Source of the DNA: Microlunatus panaciterrae
GTDB lineage: Bacteria; Actinomycetota; Actinomycetes; Propionibacteriales; Propionibacteriaceae
DNA length: 64,000 nt
Direction of reading: 5' to 3'
Assembly (NCBI RefSeq): GCF_016907535.1
Contig: NZ_JAFBCF010000001.1
Span: forward strand, 2,542,001-2,606,000
Part shown: positions 16,119-24,532 of the stretch, in pieces
How the letters are laid out: each line of letters starts with the position of its first letter
How positions within the stretch are numbered: the first letter of the stretch is position 1
Notes under the pieces: generated by a model
The model's database searches: none
Seen by the model: the letters and a program-made list of their open reading frames with translations, nothing else
Told to the model about the DNA's origin: nothing
Program-made: the position numbers and the translations under genes

Positions 16119-17852
16119 TCACCTGGAGAACCAGACCGTCACCTTGTCCTCACCGACGCTGATCACGTCCTGGTGACCCGACCTGGTCGTGTCGGCGAAG
16201 AAGGTGCCCCTGGTCCCCATGAACGGTCCTTGTGCCCAGGTGACGGACCTCGGCTCGAAGCCGCGACCGTTCGAACGGCGCACAGTGAGGCCGCCGGGAT
16301 TGATGGCTATGGCGTCAGCCTTGCCGTCCCCGCTGAGGTCGGCGAAGTAGGTGCCGACGCTGCCGAAGAAGGGTCCGGTGGTCCATTGCTCGTTCCCGCG
16401 AAAAGCGTTCCCGGTCGAGCGGCGAACGATGACCGCTTCACCGTTGACCGCGATCGCGTCAGCCCTCCCGTCGCCGGTCAGGTCAGCGAAGTGCGTGGAC
16501 TTGCTGCCGAAGAACGGACCGCTGGTCCAATCCTCCACCGGGCCGAAGGCGCTTCCGGTCGACCGGCGGACAAGGATCTTGTCGTCGTTGACGGCAATGG
16601 CGTCGGCCCTGCCATCTCCGGTGACATCAGCGAAGAAGGTGCCCCTGGTGCCGAAGAACGATCCGCCGGTCCAGTCCTCGTTGGGCCCGAAGGCCTTCCC
16701 GGTCGATCGTCGTACGGTGATCCGGCCGCGGTTCACCGCTATCGCATCCGCCTTGCCGTCGCCCGTGACATCAGCGAAACAGGTGCCCAGCCGACCGTAG
16801 AACGGGCCTGTGGTCCACGCCTCATTGGCGCTGAAGGACCTGCCAGTGGACCGCCGGACCGTGACGCGGTTGCCGACGGCGATGGCGTCCGCCCGGCCGT
16901 CACCGGTGACATCGGCGAAGAAGGTTCCATGGCTGCCGAAGAACGGCCCTCTCGTCCACTGCTCGAACGGCGTCCTGACGCCTTCGACGGTCCACATCTC
17001 GAAGTCGATGCCGCACTCGTCGTAGCCGAACCGGACGAAGCCCTGCTCGCCCCAGGAGGTGCCCCAGCTGTTCTTGCAGATCCAGTATCTGCCGGCGTCG
17101 TTGTAGCCGACGACACAGACGCAGTGGCCGCCGACGAACTCCCCCTGGACATAGCGGTAGACGCCGCCGCCGTAGTAGAAGAAGTCGTCGTAGACGTTGA
17201 AGCAGGCGATCAGCGGCCCCTTGTTGGACGACAGCCACGCCTTCATGGCCTCAGGCGAGCCGAGCGAACGCCAGGAGCTGATCATGGTTCTGCGGGTCGG
17301 GCTGTCCTTGCAGAGACCGGCGCAGGCCTGGTCCTTCGGCAGGTAGCGGTAACAGGAGTCGTCGACCACTCCCTTGTGGCGCAGGGCGTCCAGGGCCCGG
17401 TCAACGTCCCAGCCGGTGTCGCAGCGAGCACCGTCGGCTCTGCCATGACAGTAGAACAGGTGCGCTTCGGAGTAGTTGACCGGCAGCTCGGGATTCTTGC
17501 GGGCAAGGCGCAGCGTTCCCTCCAGCGCGGCAATGGTGCCGAATGCCACACAGGCGCCACAGCTGCCCTGATCCTTCACCGAGGTGATGAAGCTGTGCCC
17601 GGCGATGTCGCGGAGGTCCCAGGCCCTCGGCCGTGCGGTGGCTTCGACCGCCAGGGCCGTCTGCCGCCGCAGCTGAACGGACTGCTCCCGCTCACGCAGC
17701 GGGAGCTCGCCCGGCCCTGGCACGTAGCCGAGCCGGAGCCGCTTCTCCTGGTCGGACAGGGCGGAGTGCACCGTGTCCGCCGCCTGCCACCCGGCCTCGA
17801 CGCTGTCGATCTGACTCTGCAGCTGCCTGGCCTCACGGCGTTCCAGTGCCAT
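16119..17852 (-). CDS. Papain-like cysteine protease with C-terminal FG-GAP/VCBS-type repeats
   Basis: 577 residues. A helical, charged N-terminal ~75 residues could be a propeptide or regulatory segment. The C1A peptidase domain spans about 78-292: oxyanion Q95 and nucleophile C101 in QGSCGACV, H243 in GGHCVCVVGYN, N261 in KNSWGTSWG. The usual Trp after the nucleophile is Val102. Six repeats of about 47 residues follow (WTxGPFFGxxGTFFADVTGDG...VRRSTG); five keep the calcium-type DxTGDGxAD motif and the last is degenerate. Such repeats form a beta-propeller or similar shell. No signal peptide is visible despite the typically extracellular repeat class. The family hydrolyses proteins; the substrate is unknown. 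Convergent with the chagasin-like inhibitor gene. Confidence 0.88.
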   Translation of the reverse strand: MALERREARQLQSQIDSVEAGWQAADTVHSALSDQEKRLRLGYVPGPGELPLREREQSVQLRRQTALAVEATARPRAWDLRDIAGHSFITSVKDQGSCGACVAFGTIAALEGTLRLARKNPELPVNYSEAHLFYCHGRADGARCDTGWDVDRALDALRHKGVVDDSCYRYLPKDQACAGLCKDSPTRRTMISSWRSLGSPEAMKAWLSSNKGPLIACFNVYDDFFYYGGGVYRYVQGEFVGGHCVCVVGYNDAGRYWICKNSWGTSWGEQGFVRFGYDECGIDFEMWTVEGVRTPFEQWTRGPFFGSHGTFFADVTGDGRADAIAVGNRVTVRRSTGRSFSANEAWTTGPFYGRLGTCFADVTGDGKADAIAVNRGRITVRRSTGKAFGPNEDWTGGSFFGTRGTFFADVTGDGRADAIAVNDDKILVRRSTGSAFGPVEDWTSGPFFGSKSTHFADLTGDGRADAIAVNGEAVIVRRSTGNAFRGNEQWTTGPFFGSVGTYFADLSGDGKADAIAINPGGLTVRRSNGRGFEPRSVTWAQGPFMGTRGTFFADTTRSGHQDVISVGEDKVTVWFSR

Positions 17853-17989
17853 CTGATGTCCCCCGTATCCGCGCCGGATCCTCGTTCCCGGTTGCGACCC
17901 GCCGCCTCATTGTCGTCACCGCCGCGGGTGTGCGTCCAGAGGCGGCGTCCCGTATTTTCGTCCCACATCCGACCCTCGAGGCATAAGGT

Positions 17990-19201
17990 GTGGTTGATGC
18001 AGCGGGGGAGAGGCGGACGAGGCGGATGAACCCAGCGGTCGGGCGTGGCGATGGCGCCAGGGTGGCCCGAGCGGTGCACCGCCCGGGCCGGTTGGTGGAG
18101 GTCGACAACCTCAGGACGCTGCTGGTCGGCTGGATCATCTTCGGCCACGCCCTGCTGGGGTACATGCTCATTGGCGGCTGGCCCTATGACGAGGTGCAGG
18201 AGGTCACCGTTCCGCCGAAGGTGGAGCTCTCCCTCTCTGTGCTGCTCGGTCCCACGGCACTGTTCGTCATCGGCGCCTTCTTCTTCCTGGCCGGCCTGTT
18301 CGCTCCGATGGAGATGTCGCGTCATGGGCCCGGCGGATTCGCTCGACGACGACTGGTCCGCCTCGGCCTGCCGTGGGTGTCGTTCATGCTGCTGATCTGG
18401 CCGCTGTTCATGTGGTTCGCCTATCTGGCGGCGGGTCGTTCGCTGTCGCTGTGGGATGCGTTCCGGGAGCGGCAGCCGTTCCTGGATGCGGGTCCGCTGT
18501 GGTTTGTGCAGGTGCTGTTGTACGTGTCGCTGGGCTATGCGCTGTGGACCCGGCTCGGCTGGGGCCGCTCGTTTCGGGGCATGTCCGTCGGCGGTGCCCA
18601 GCTGGTCATCGTGGCAGCTGTGATGACCATGCTCTCGTTCGTGGTCAGGATGTGGTTTCCGGCGCGGAGCCAGCAGATCCTCGACCTGCACCTGTGGCAG
18701 TGGCCGCAGTGCGTCGTCATGTTCTGCCTGGGAGCGATGGTGAGCGGGCAGGGCTGGGCGGCGAGGGTCCCGGCGAAGACCACCCGGAACTGTGGCATCG
18801 CCGTCGCCGTCACGATCGTGGTCATGCCGCTGGTCGCGCTGGTCGGCGGGGTGACGAACCTCAGCCGGGACAGCGTGCCCTTTCTCGGCGGGTGGCACTG
18901 GCAGGCGCTGGCGCTGGACGCGTTCGAGGCGAGCTTCGTGGTGGCGGGGTCGGTCGGGTTGGTCGGGCTGGTCCAACAGCGGCTGACGTCGGTGGCTCCA
19001 GTCCCGGCGGCCTGTGCACGAGGGGCCTATGCGGCCTACATGCTTCAGGTTCCGGTACTGCTCAGTCTCGAGATCGCCGCCCGGCCGTTGCCGCTGCCGG
19101 CCATCGTGAAGGCGTTGTCGGTCGGCGTGCTCGCTGTCGCCGGGTCCTTCTGGTTCGGCTGGCTGCTCGTCAGCCGGACGAAACTCGGCCGGCTCCTGTG
19201 A
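17990..19201 (+). CDS. Acyltransferase 3 family membrane protein
   Basis: About 403 residues with ten or eleven membrane helices. The N-terminal LVEVDNLRTLLVGWIIFGHALLGY holds the family's Arg and the His that takes part in acyl transfer; FFLAGLF and PLWFVQVLLY are further acyltransferase-3 features. Such enzymes O-acylate sugars, peptidoglycan or exported metabolites. GTG at 17990 gives the full frame, while ATG at 18026 (after a GGCGG-rich stretch) is an equally possible start. Divergent from the papain-like protease gene with 137 bases between. Confidence 0.82.
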   Translation: MVDAAGERRTRRMNPAVGRGDGARVARAVHRPGRLVEVDNLRTLLVGWIIFGHALLGYMLIGGWPYDEVQEVTVPPKVELSLSVLLGPTALFVIGAFFFLAGLFAPMEMSRHGPGGFARRRLVRLGLPWVSFMLLIWPLFMWFAYLAAGRSLSLWDAFRERQPFLDAGPLWFVQVLLYVSLGYALWTRLGWGRSFRGMSVGGAQLVIVAAVMTMLSFVVRMWFPARSQQILDLHLWQWPQCVVMFCLGAMVSGQGWAARVPAKTTRNCGIAVAVTIVVMPLVALVGGVTNLSRDSVPFLGGWHWQALALDAFEASFVVAGSVGLVGLVQQRLTSVAPVPAACARGAYAAYMLQVPVLLSLEIAARPLPLPAIVKALSVGVLAVAGSFWFGWLLVSRTKLGRLL

Positions 19202-19223
19202 CCCTGCCGCAGCGGAGGCCGTG

Positions 19224-19955
19224 GTGACGAGGCTGTGGATCGGCACCTCCGGATGGTCCTACGACCACTGGCACGGGGTGCTCTATCCGCACGGGCTGCC
19301 GGCGCGCGACCGGCTGGCCCGCTATACGGCGCAGTTCGACACGGTCGAGCTCAACGCCAGCTTCTACCGCTGGCCCGCGCTGAAGACCTTCGCCTCATGG
19401 CGCCGCCGACTGCCGGAAGGTTTCCAGCTGAGCGTCAAGGCTCCCCGGGGGCTGACCCATGCCAAGCGTCTCTACGCACCCGAGGCGTGGGTGCAGCGGA
19501 TCGTCGCCTGCTGGCACGAGCTGGGCGATCGGCGTGGAGTGCTGCTGGTGCAGCTCTCGCCCCAGCAGCCGCGGGACGATGCCCGGCTCGGCTACTTCCT
19601 CGGCCTGCTGCCGCCCTGGGTCAAGGTGGCGGTGGAGTTCCGCCATCCCAGCTGGGTCGACGACCGGGTCTTTGACCTGTTGGCCCACCATGGCGCCGGC
19701 TACTGCGTGATGAGTGGGGCGGAGCTCCCGTGCGTCCTGCGTGCCACCGCCGGCTGGGTCTACCTGCGCCTGCACGGCCCGGACCAGCATCATCTGTACG
19801 CCGGTTCGTACGGGACCCCCGACCTGCACTGGTGGTCCGACCGCATCGCGGAGTGGCGCTCCTCGGGCCGCGACGTGTACGCCTATTTCAACAACGACGG
19901 CGAGGGTCACGCGGTCCGAAACGCCCTCACGCTGCGTGAGCTGGCCGGCGGGTGA
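19224..19955 (+). CDS. DUF72 family protein
   Basis: About 243-residue TIM-barrel-type protein of the DUF72/YecE family. WIGTSGWSYDHWHGVLYP at the N-terminus, LNASFYRWP, and the C-terminal VYAYFNNDGEGHAVRNAL are its hallmarks. Biochemical role unknown. GGAGG at 19214-19218 favours GTG at 19224 over the adjacent GTG at 19221. Its stop overlaps the start of the CapA-like gene by four bases (GTGA). Confidence 0.88.
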   Translation: MTRLWIGTSGWSYDHWHGVLYPHGLPARDRLARYTAQFDTVELNASFYRWPALKTFASWRRRLPEGFQLSVKAPRGLTHAKRLYAPEAWVQRIVACWHELGDRRGVLLVQLSPQQPRDDARLGYFLGLLPPWVKVAVEFRHPSWVDDRVFDLLAHHGAGYCVMSGAELPCVLRATAGWVYLRLHGPDQHHLYAGSYGTPDLHWWSDRIAEWRSSGRDVYAYFNNDGEGHAVRNALTLRELAGG

Positions 19956-21097
19956 GCGCCGACGGCCGGGTGACGCTGTTCCTCTGCGGTGACGTGATGC
20001 TCGGGCGCGGGGTCGACCAGCTGATGCCCGAGCCCGGCGACCCGGAGCTGCGGGAGGAGTACGTCCGGGACGCCCGCGGCTACCTGGAGCTGGCGGAGGC
20101 GGTCAACGGCCCGATCCGGCGCCCGGTCGACCCCGCGTGGCCCTGGGGCGACGCGCTCCAGCTGCTGGACGAACGCGCTCCGGAGGTCCGGGTGATCAAT
20201 CTCGAGACGAGCGTGACGCGTAGCGATGACTTCGAGCCGTACAAGGCCGTGCACTACCGGATGAACCCGGCAAACGTCGGCTGCCTGACAGTTGCCCGGC
20301 CCGATGTCTGCGTGCTGGCGAACAACCATGTGCTGGACTTCGGACGGCGAGGTCTGGTCGAGACGCTCGACGTACTGGCTGCGGCGCGGCTGGCCACGGC
20401 TGGTGCCGGAGAGTCGGCGGTGGAGGCGTGGCGACCAGCCGTCGTGCAGCTCAAGCACGACGGACGGGTGCTTGTCTCCTCGGCCGGGGCCTCCTCCAGT
20501 GGCATCCCGCCGACCTGGGCCGCCCGCCCGGATCGTCCCGGGGTGGCGTTCCTGCCGCGGTTGTCGGTCAGGGCGGCAGCCGAGGTCGCGGCCCGGATGC
20601 GGCTGCTGAGGCGGCCAGGAGACATCACCGTCGCCTCGGTCCACTGGGGATCCAACTGGGGCTACGCCGTCGACTCGGACCAACGGGCGTTCGCGCACGC
20701 GCTGATCGATGGCGGGGTCGACATCGTCCACGGGCACTCATCGCACCACCCGCGTCCGATGGAGGTCTATCGGGACAGGCTGATCCTGTACGGCTGTGGC
20801 GACTTCATCGACGACTACGAAGGCATCCGAGGCCATGAGGCGTATCGGGACGACCTGCGGCTGCTGTATCTGGCGTCGGTGGACGCGGCGACCGGAGCGC
20901 TGGTGGAGCTGCAGATGGTGCCGTTCCAGGCGCGCCAGATGCGGCTCTGCCGAGCCTCGGAGGAGGATGCGGGCTGGTTGGGTGACAGGCTCACCCGGGT
21001 CAGCCGGGACCTCGGGTCACAGATCGAGGTGCTGGCCGACGGCAGTCTCACGCTTCACTGGCACCGTCACGGTACCGAGGAAGAACCAGGGGCGTGA
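19952..21097 (+). CDS. CapA family protein (poly-gamma-glutamate synthesis-type metallophosphatase fold)
   Basis: 381 residues of the PGA_cap family. Metal-binding motifs are GDVMLGRGVD near the N-terminus, INLETSVT, LANNHVLDFG and SVHWGSNWGY, with HGHSSHHPRPME near the C-terminus. No signal peptide or membrane anchor, unlike membrane CapA of Bacillus, so this is the soluble cytoplasmic type often found outside capsule operons. Translationally coupled to the DUF72 gene. The last 31 bases overlap the convergent methyltransferase gene. Confidence 0.87.
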   Translation: MSADGRVTLFLCGDVMLGRGVDQLMPEPGDPELREEYVRDARGYLELAEAVNGPIRRPVDPAWPWGDALQLLDERAPEVRVINLETSVTRSDDFEPYKAVHYRMNPANVGCLTVARPDVCVLANNHVLDFGRRGLVETLDVLAAARLATAGAGESAVEAWRPAVVQLKHDGRVLVSSAGASSSGIPPTWAARPDRPGVAFLPRLSVRAAAEVAARMRLLRRPGDITVASVHWGSNWGYAVDSDQRAFAHALIDGGVDIVHGHSSHHPRPMEVYRDRLILYGCGDFIDDYEGIRGHEAYRDDLRLLYLASVDAATGALVELQMVPFQARQMRLCRASEEDAGWLGDRLTRVSRDLGSQIEVLADGSLTLHWHRHGTEEEPGA

Positions 21098-21690
21098 GCG
21101 ACCAGCAACGTGTCGACGGCGGTCCGGGGCTCGCCGTCGGCCGTGACCTGGCGTTCGATCTGGGTGCACTGGTCGATAACCAGGCCGTGTGCGGCATCGG
21201 CGAGAAGTCGGGTGTCGTAGAGGACATCGGGATCTTGGGGACCGCCGACGCCGCGCGTCAGGTTGTCGGCGTCGTGACCGAGAATGATCAGCCGCCCGCC
21301 CGGAAGCAGCCACGACGCCAGCCGTCCGAGCAGCGGACCCGTCTCGCTTCTGGGCAGGTGTAGATAGGCGACCAGGACCAGGTCGACCGGGCCGTCGGGC
21401 CGCCAGCTTCGCGCGTCCGCGGTGACCCAGCGCACGGTCAGGCCCTGTTGCTGGGCCGCGCGCCGGCCGGTCTCCAACCCTCGGGCGGAGAAGTCCACAG
21501 CGGTCATCCGCCAGCCCCGGCTCGCCAGCCACAACGCGTTGCGGCCCTCACCGGCGCCGAGATCGATCCCGGTCCCTGGCGACGTGGATCCGAGCAGTCG
21601 CGCCACCGTCTGGTTCGGGGTGTCGGACCATACTCTGGCGTTGCTCTGGGCCGCTGCGGCATAGCGTTCGTCCCAGCTTGAGGCATCCAT
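21067..21690 (-). CDS. SAM-dependent methyltransferase
   Basis: 207-residue class I methyltransferase. MDASSWDERYAAAAQSNARVWS is the common start of the tellurite-resistance/TehB-like small methyltransferases; GIDLGAGEGRNALWLASRGW is the SAM-binding motif I. ATG at 21690 follows an AGGAG about ten bases upstream. The methyl acceptor is unknown. It overlaps the end of the CapA gene by 31 bases on the opposite strand. Confidence 0.85.
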   Translation of the reverse strand: MDASSWDERYAAAAQSNARVWSDTPNQTVARLLGSTSPGTGIDLGAGEGRNALWLASRGWRMTAVDFSARGLETGRRAAQQQGLTVRWVTADARSWRPDGPVDLVLVAYLHLPRSETGPLLGRLASWLLPGGRLIILGHDADNLTRGVGGPQDPDVLYDTRLLADAAHGLVIDQCTQIERQVTADGEPRTAVDTLLVAHAPGSSSVP

Positions 21691-21768
21691 GCTGTCGGTT
21701 TCTCCTTCGATCGCAGGCACTGTCTGACGGCTCACGATGGCAGCTGGCGGCAGGACTTCGTGTAGGGA

Positions 21769-21799
21769 TTGGCGTCGACCATACCCGTGGGGGTATGCT
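21769..21799 (+). promoter_or_regulatory. Promoter-like element with metal-regulator-type dyad
   Basis: A possible -35 TTGGCG at 21769-21774 and -10 TATGCT at 21794-21799 are separated by 19 bases. A dyad ATACCC-GTGG-GGGTAT (21781-21796) fills the spacer and touches the -10. C/G-rich ATACCC...GGGTAT dyads are seen at CsoR/RcnR-type operators, and 19-base spacers with a central dyad are typical of MerR-type promoters. It lies 33 bases before a Cys-rich mini-protein gene. The regulator is not in the window. Confidence 0.4.
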
Positions 21800-21831
21800 T
21801 CCGTCAGTTGATCGATGTAGAGGAGATTGCC

Positions 21832-22002
21832 GTGTGTAGAGCCGTCACCTGTGGGACCTGCGGGAAGACTACCTGGACCGGCTGCGGCAACCACGTGAAC
21901 CAGGTGATGAAGAACGTGCCGAATGGGCAGCAGTGTCGTGGACACGAGAACGAGACCGCCGCCAAGGTCGGCGTGCTGGGTCGGCTCTTCGGCCGACGCT
22001 GA
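21832..22002 (+). CDS. Small Cys-rich (zinc-ribbon-like) protein
   Basis: 56 residues, GTG start at 21832 with AGGAG six bases upstream. The sequence starts VCRAVTCGTCGKTTWTGCG and has five cysteines (2, 7, 10, 18, 35) plus two histidines (21 and 38), consistent with a bound metal ion. Similar mini-proteins are widespread in actinobacteria without assigned function. The start choice also agrees with family length. A regulator-type dyad sits just upstream (21781-21796). Confidence 0.75.
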   Translation: MCRAVTCGTCGKTTWTGCGNHVNQVMKNVPNGQQCRGHENETAAKVGVLGRLFGRR

Positions 22003-22015
22003 TCCTGCGGAACAA

Positions 22016-22804
22016 TCAGGCTTGGACGACACCCCAGCGCACGCTGCTGCCGTCCGCCCCAGACAGGATGCCGGACGAGTCGCCCAACGCGTCGAGCAGC
22101 GGCGTGTCCCAGGCGACACCCTCGGCCTGCAGGAGAAGGTTGTCCGGCGGTGTCCACACCCGCACGGCGATCCGCAGCGCCTGGTCGACGCGGGAAAGGG
22201 TGACCACCAACGGATCGAGGGTCTGGCACACCGCGCTGAGGACCAGCTCGTCCAACACCTGCTGGCCCGCGATGATCGCTTTCTGCAGGCGCCAGTCCAG
22301 GCAGGTGCGGCTGAGGAACTGCCGCGCCTGATGCAGGGCAGCCGGGTGCGGGGCCACCCGAGTGCTGGTTTGCTGCACTGGTGAGGCGGCGAGCATCGCC
22401 CAGGCGGACAGCAGCGAGCCGGTGAACAGCAGCGAGTGCCCTCCAGGGGCAGTGCGCAGGCGCGAGCGGAGGTTCGCCTGCCGGCAGCTGATGGCGATCG
22501 AGGCGCCCGGCCATCCACGGACATGCCAACCGAGTGAGGCCAGCGCCTCGACCGAGTCGTCGGCCATCTCTGCGAGTGAGGCCGGCAGCCTGCAGGCGAC
22601 ACCGCGGGGGCTCTCCGCCAGCGCCCAGCCCGCTGTGCGGATCAGCGGTTCTGGATCCGGGGGCAGGTCGGCGTTGAACTCCAGCAGCCACACATCGTCG
22701 ATCGGGTAGGCGGTCACACCGGGAAGGACCTCCGCCGGAGACGCCCAGCTGGCTGTTTCCCAGCCGGTCGCCGAGATCCGCCCCTCTGCGCTCCAGCCGC
22801 TCAT
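22016..22804 (-). CDS. STAS-like / RsbW-type ATPase-like fusion, degenerate
   Basis: 262 residues. The N-terminal half looks like a STAS (anti-sigma antagonist) domain (VWLLEFNADLPPDPEPLIR). The C-terminal half, after the helix HQARQFLSRTCLDW, aligns in pattern with HATPase_c_2 anti-sigma kinases. However, the ATP-binding asparagine and glycine motifs (normally SELVTNAVLHA and DxGxG) are not visible: the position reads ELVLSAVCQTL. It is therefore probably a non-catalytic binding protein in sigma-factor or cell-envelope signalling. The two following minus-strand genes point the same way in context. Confidence 0.6.
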   Translation of the reverse strand: MSGWSAEGRISATGWETASWASPAEVLPGVTAYPIDDVWLLEFNADLPPDPEPLIRTAGWALAESPRGVACRLPASLAEMADDSVEALASLGWHVRGWPGASIAISCRQANLRSRLRTAPGGHSLLFTGSLLSAWAMLAASPVQQTSTRVAPHPAALHQARQFLSRTCLDWRLQKAIIAGQQVLDELVLSAVCQTLDPLVVTLSRVDQALRIAVRVWTPPDNLLLQAEGVAWDTPLLDALGDSSGILSGADGSSVRWGVVQA

Positions 22805-22814
22805 CCTCCGAGCC

Positions 22815-23201
22815 TCACTCGGTGAACCGGCCGACGAGGTAGGCCGCGAGGTTCAACAGGATCGCTCCCGCCCCGGCCACCATTCCGATCAGGGCGGGCA
22901 CCAGGCCCACCTGCCGACCCTCGCGGCGTGCGCGCAGGCCGAACCAGACTGCCGTCACTGTCGGCGTCAGCAGCACCAGCATGGCGGGGACCGCGGCCAA
23001 CAGCACCGGCAGCAGCGGCGGCGTCTGCTCGCTGCCGGACTCGTAGCCCTGCAGGGTGAGCAGCCCGTCGCCGACGAGCATGGCTGCCGCGAAGGCGACC
23101 GGAATGAGAGCCACCGAAACCCAGGCGATGATGAGGTCTCGACGAGCTCGAGATGGCCCGACCTTCACCGGGATCTTCACCGGCCCTGTCTGTGTAGTCA
23201 T
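22815..23201 (-). CDS. Small membrane protein, unknown function
   Basis: 128 residues with three hydrophobic segments (about 20-42, 64-86 and 100-122) and a basic loop containing RARREGRQ. ATG at 23201 has GAAGGG seven bases upstream; the frame continues upstream to 23252 without support. Ten bases separate its stop from the next gene on the same strand, so it is likely co-transcribed with the STAS/RsbW-like gene. No named family recognised. Confidence 0.7.
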   Translation of the reverse strand: MTTQTGPVKIPVKVGPSRARRDLIIAWVSVALIPVAFAAAMLVGDGLLTLQGYESGSEQTPPLLPVLLAAVPAMLVLLTPTVTAVWFGLRARREGRQVGLVPALIGMVAGAGAILLNLAAYLVGRFTE

Positions 23202-23300
23202 GGGGCACCCTTCTCTGATGCCCCCAGCCTCGGCCGCCCACCGTTGCGCCACCAGAGCCCAAGGTCCTGCAGCCGCGGGCCTACCGACCCGACGTCGGCC

Positions 23301-24245
23301 TCAGGTCCAGTGGTGGACCCGAACGGTGGTCCCAGTCGGCGTCGAGCGGAGCTGGACCAGGTCACACGTCTCGTTGGCCAGCCACAGTCCCTTGCGCTGG
23401 TCGGCCGAGGGCCACCGCCGACCCGCCAGCGGGTCACTGACCCGGGCGTCGTCGTGCACCTCGAAGATCACGGCGTGGTTGGCGTGCCAGAACCTGACCA
23501 CTCCCTCGGCGCCGCCGCGCTGCAGGCTGTTCGCTGCCAGCTCACGCACAGCGACGGCGAGGCTGGCGGCCTGATGGGCAGGTACTCCGCCTCGGTGAGC
23601 CCGGGTGGCGACGAAGGGTAGGACCTCCTGCAGTGATTTCGAGTCGAAGCGCCGTTCCTCCGGCACTCCGCTGATTCCGGGCAGTTCCGAACCGAAGACG
23701 ACATCGACGTGCGCGCGGCCGGCGTACAGCACGCTGCCGCGGTAGCCGTGGGAGTCGACGATGGCCGGGTGGCTACGATGCGCCTCCTCGATCACCGCCG
23801 CCGGCAGGTTCTCGGCGTCATAGGGGCAGAGCAACCAGAACGGCGTATCCGGGTCGACGGCGACGTTCAGCAGAGCCTCGTGCAGCTGGCTCTCGAGGAT
23901 CTCCTCGGGACGGCGACCGGCCCAGATCGGCTCGCCGATGCCTCGCGCGGGCCGGCCTCGCACCGAGCCGTCCTCCAGAAACTGCATCCAGGCCGGGATG
24001 ATCTGGGCCGGATTGCGACCCAGGGCAGCCATGTCGACGAACCGCACCTGGTCTGCGTCACCGCCCAGCGCGTTGCGCAGCAGGTCCGCACGGACGCTGA
24101 TCAGAGCCACCATCACCGGCTCGCCGGAGGCCAGACCGTCGCGGATGAACGGCACCGTGCCGGCGAGGAACTCTTCCGGGGTGTGCCACAGGAACGCTTC
24201 GTGCCGATAGCTGTGCTGTGGCCGGACAGCCGAGGTCATGGCCAT
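23301..24245 (-). CDS. MEDS domain sensor with RsbW-type ATPase (anti-sigma regulator)
   Basis: 314 residues. The N-terminal ~180 residues are a MEDS domain (HEAFLWHTPEEFLAGTVPFI start, AIVDSHGYRGSVLYAG core), a sensory fold related to DcmR. The C-terminal ~130 residues are an HATPase_c_2 domain with VRELAANSLQRGG (N-box) and GLWLANETCD. This pairing is typical of actinobacterial RsbA-type anti-sigma regulators of stress sigma factors. ATG at 24245 is fixed by AAGGAG seven bases upstream. Divergent from glgX with 287 bases between. The cognate sigma factor is not in the window. Confidence 0.85.
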   Translation of the reverse strand: MAMTSAVRPQHSYRHEAFLWHTPEEFLAGTVPFIRDGLASGEPVMVALISVRADLLRNALGGDADQVRFVDMAALGRNPAQIIPAWMQFLEDGSVRGRPARGIGEPIWAGRRPEEILESQLHEALLNVAVDPDTPFWLLCPYDAENLPAAVIEEAHRSHPAIVDSHGYRGSVLYAGRAHVDVVFGSELPGISGVPEERRFDSKSLQEVLPFVATRAHRGGVPAHQAASLAVAVRELAANSLQRGGAEGVVRFWHANHAVIFEVHDDARVSDPLAGRRWPSADQRKGLWLANETCDLVQLRSTPTGTTVRVHHWT

Positions 24246-24532
24246 GTCGTGCTCCTTCGAACGAAGAAGATCAGGCGCCGTGACCGCTGCTCGCTGCGTC
24301 GATACCGAGCAGCGATCCTCCCGCGCTAACGAGGATACGCGCTCCGGAGGCGCGGCGGCGTCGTTGGCGAAGCCGGGTTCTGGTGCGGGACCCAGAGGCA
24401 CGCTGGCGCGGACGCTCGGTCCTGACCGGCCGAAGCGCGGTTACGGCGAACTCCGGGCAAGGCTCTATGGTTAACCCTGGATTTGTGCGGGCCGCGCGAG
24501 CAGGTTGCTTGCCCGGAGAAGGGAATGAGCAG

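Noticed and set aside
15858-18029. 723-codon plus-strand open frame
   Set aside because: It is antisense to the papain-like protease gene, whose repeats and catalytic motifs are clear. The translation is low complexity without family features.
19952-21097. Capsule biosynthesis locus suggested by the CapA-like gene
   Set aside because: No CapB or CapC genes, no membrane anchor, and the gene is coupled to a DUF72 gene instead.
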